The notes below the pieces were generated by a model. The model had not been told where the DNA came from and ran no database searches. It saw nothing but the letters and a program-made list of their open reading frames with translations. Position numbers and translations under genes: made by a program. From positions 1 to 31,705 of the forward strand of contig CALCKT010000044.1 in assembly GCA_937965785.1 (NCBI GenBank): a stretch of 31,705 bases of DNA, read 5' to 3'. This document shows, in pieces, positions 31,402 to 31,705 of this stretch. Position 1 is the stretch's first letter. Every line of letters begins with the position of its first letter. This stretch comes from an uncultured Propionibacteriaceae bacterium. Lineage in GTDB: Bacteria; Actinomycetota; Actinomycetes; Propionibacteriales; Propionibacteriaceae.

Positions 31402-31705
31402 GTGACCGGGGCAGAGACCACATCCGGTCTGGCCGCCCTGCGTGCGGGGCAGCGAGTCCGCGGCCTGGTTCCGGGGCAGACGGTCACCGTGCTCACCGTC
31501 GAGGTCATAGATCCGACGCTGGTGGAGGTCTTCTACCGGGACGAGTCCGGAGCCAGTGGCGGCCGTATGGTCACGGAGGGCGACGCGGCCGATCTCGAAC
31601 CGGTGAGTGATCTCGAATCCGCCCCGGCGTTCGACGGAGACCCGGACGAATTCCGGCTCGCGGCGGAGGCGTTGCGCATCAAGTACGCCGCCCTGTATGA
31701 CCCGA
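31402..31705 (+). CDS. N-terminus of a large SNF2/DEAD-type helicase, cut by the window end
   Basis: About 101 codons are visible from GTG 31402, with GGAGGGAGGGG just upstream. The product opens with a small beta-rich domain (RAGQRVRGLVPGQTVTVLTV, VEVFYRDESG). It then reads FRLAAEALRIKYAALYDP, where the frame leaves the window. This arrangement matches my recollection of the start of long SNF2-family helicases (often with a C-terminal DUF3883) found in defence islands beside DUF1156 methylases and DUF499 ATPases. The helicase motifs themselves lie beyond the window, so the call is tentative. Its GC-rich codons contrast with the neighbouring AT-rich DUF6602 gene. Confidence 0.6.
   Translation, partial: MTGAETTSGLAALRAGQRVRGLVPGQTVTVLTVEVIDPTLVEVFYRDESGASGGRMVTEGDAADLEPVSDLESAPAFDGDPDEFRLAAEALRIKYAALYDP

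Overview
This is a high-GC window from an actinobacterial chromosome, most likely from Propionibacteriaceae. The evidence is GC-rich third codon positions, frequent GTG/TTG starts, the order tig / clpP1-clpP2-clpX, an actinobacterial-type RNase E with a long N-terminal extension, and the block rne-rplU-rpmA-obg-proB-proA-(...)-nadD-rsfS-phosphatase. The family placement is an inference from gene content and style, not from a search.

Layout. 1-664: two tRNA genes on the minus strand (Pro-UGG, cut by the window edge, and Gly-UCC) around a small four-helix membrane protein. 732-3238: a minus-strand pair, a TPR membrane protein and an AAA+ ATPase with a repeat-rich linker. 3354-8619: a protein quality-control block of trigger factor, an AI-2E-family permease, ClpP1, ClpP2 and ClpX. 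8655-11852: a full-length tricorn-type protease. A 16-bp perfect hairpin separates it from the convergent valS (archaeal-type ValRS). 14578-15929: a MauE/DoxX-like membrane protein and a membrane-anchored DsbA-like thioredoxin. 15971-17302: folC, divergent from that pair. 17340-17954: an SGNH esterase, preceded by what looks like a decayed lipoprotein gene. 18531-23914: rne (with a 138-bp tandem repeat), rplU, rpmA and obg. 23904-26435: proB and proA, separated by an unusual direct/inverted array of a 20-bp unit. 26459-29886: a VWA-domain lipoprotein, a tiny membrane ORF, nadD, rsfS and a histidine phosphatase (position of mycobacterial gpgP). 29942-30014: tRNA-Ala(GGC).

Right after tRNA-Ala the composition becomes AT-rich. 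A DUF6602-type protein with a PD-(D/E)xK-like residue pattern follows, then about 380 bases without a convincing gene. GC-rich sequence returns with the first about 100 codons of what looks like a large SNF2-family helicase of the kind found in phage-defence islands. The right end is therefore probably the edge of a tRNA-associated defence island, and its main genes lie beyond the window.

Two themes recur. Many start codons lack a Shine-Dalgarno sequence but sit 6-9 nt after a TANNNT-like -10 box, which suggests leaderless transcription. Genes inside operons instead use ATGA/GTGA overlaps or a clear AGGAG.
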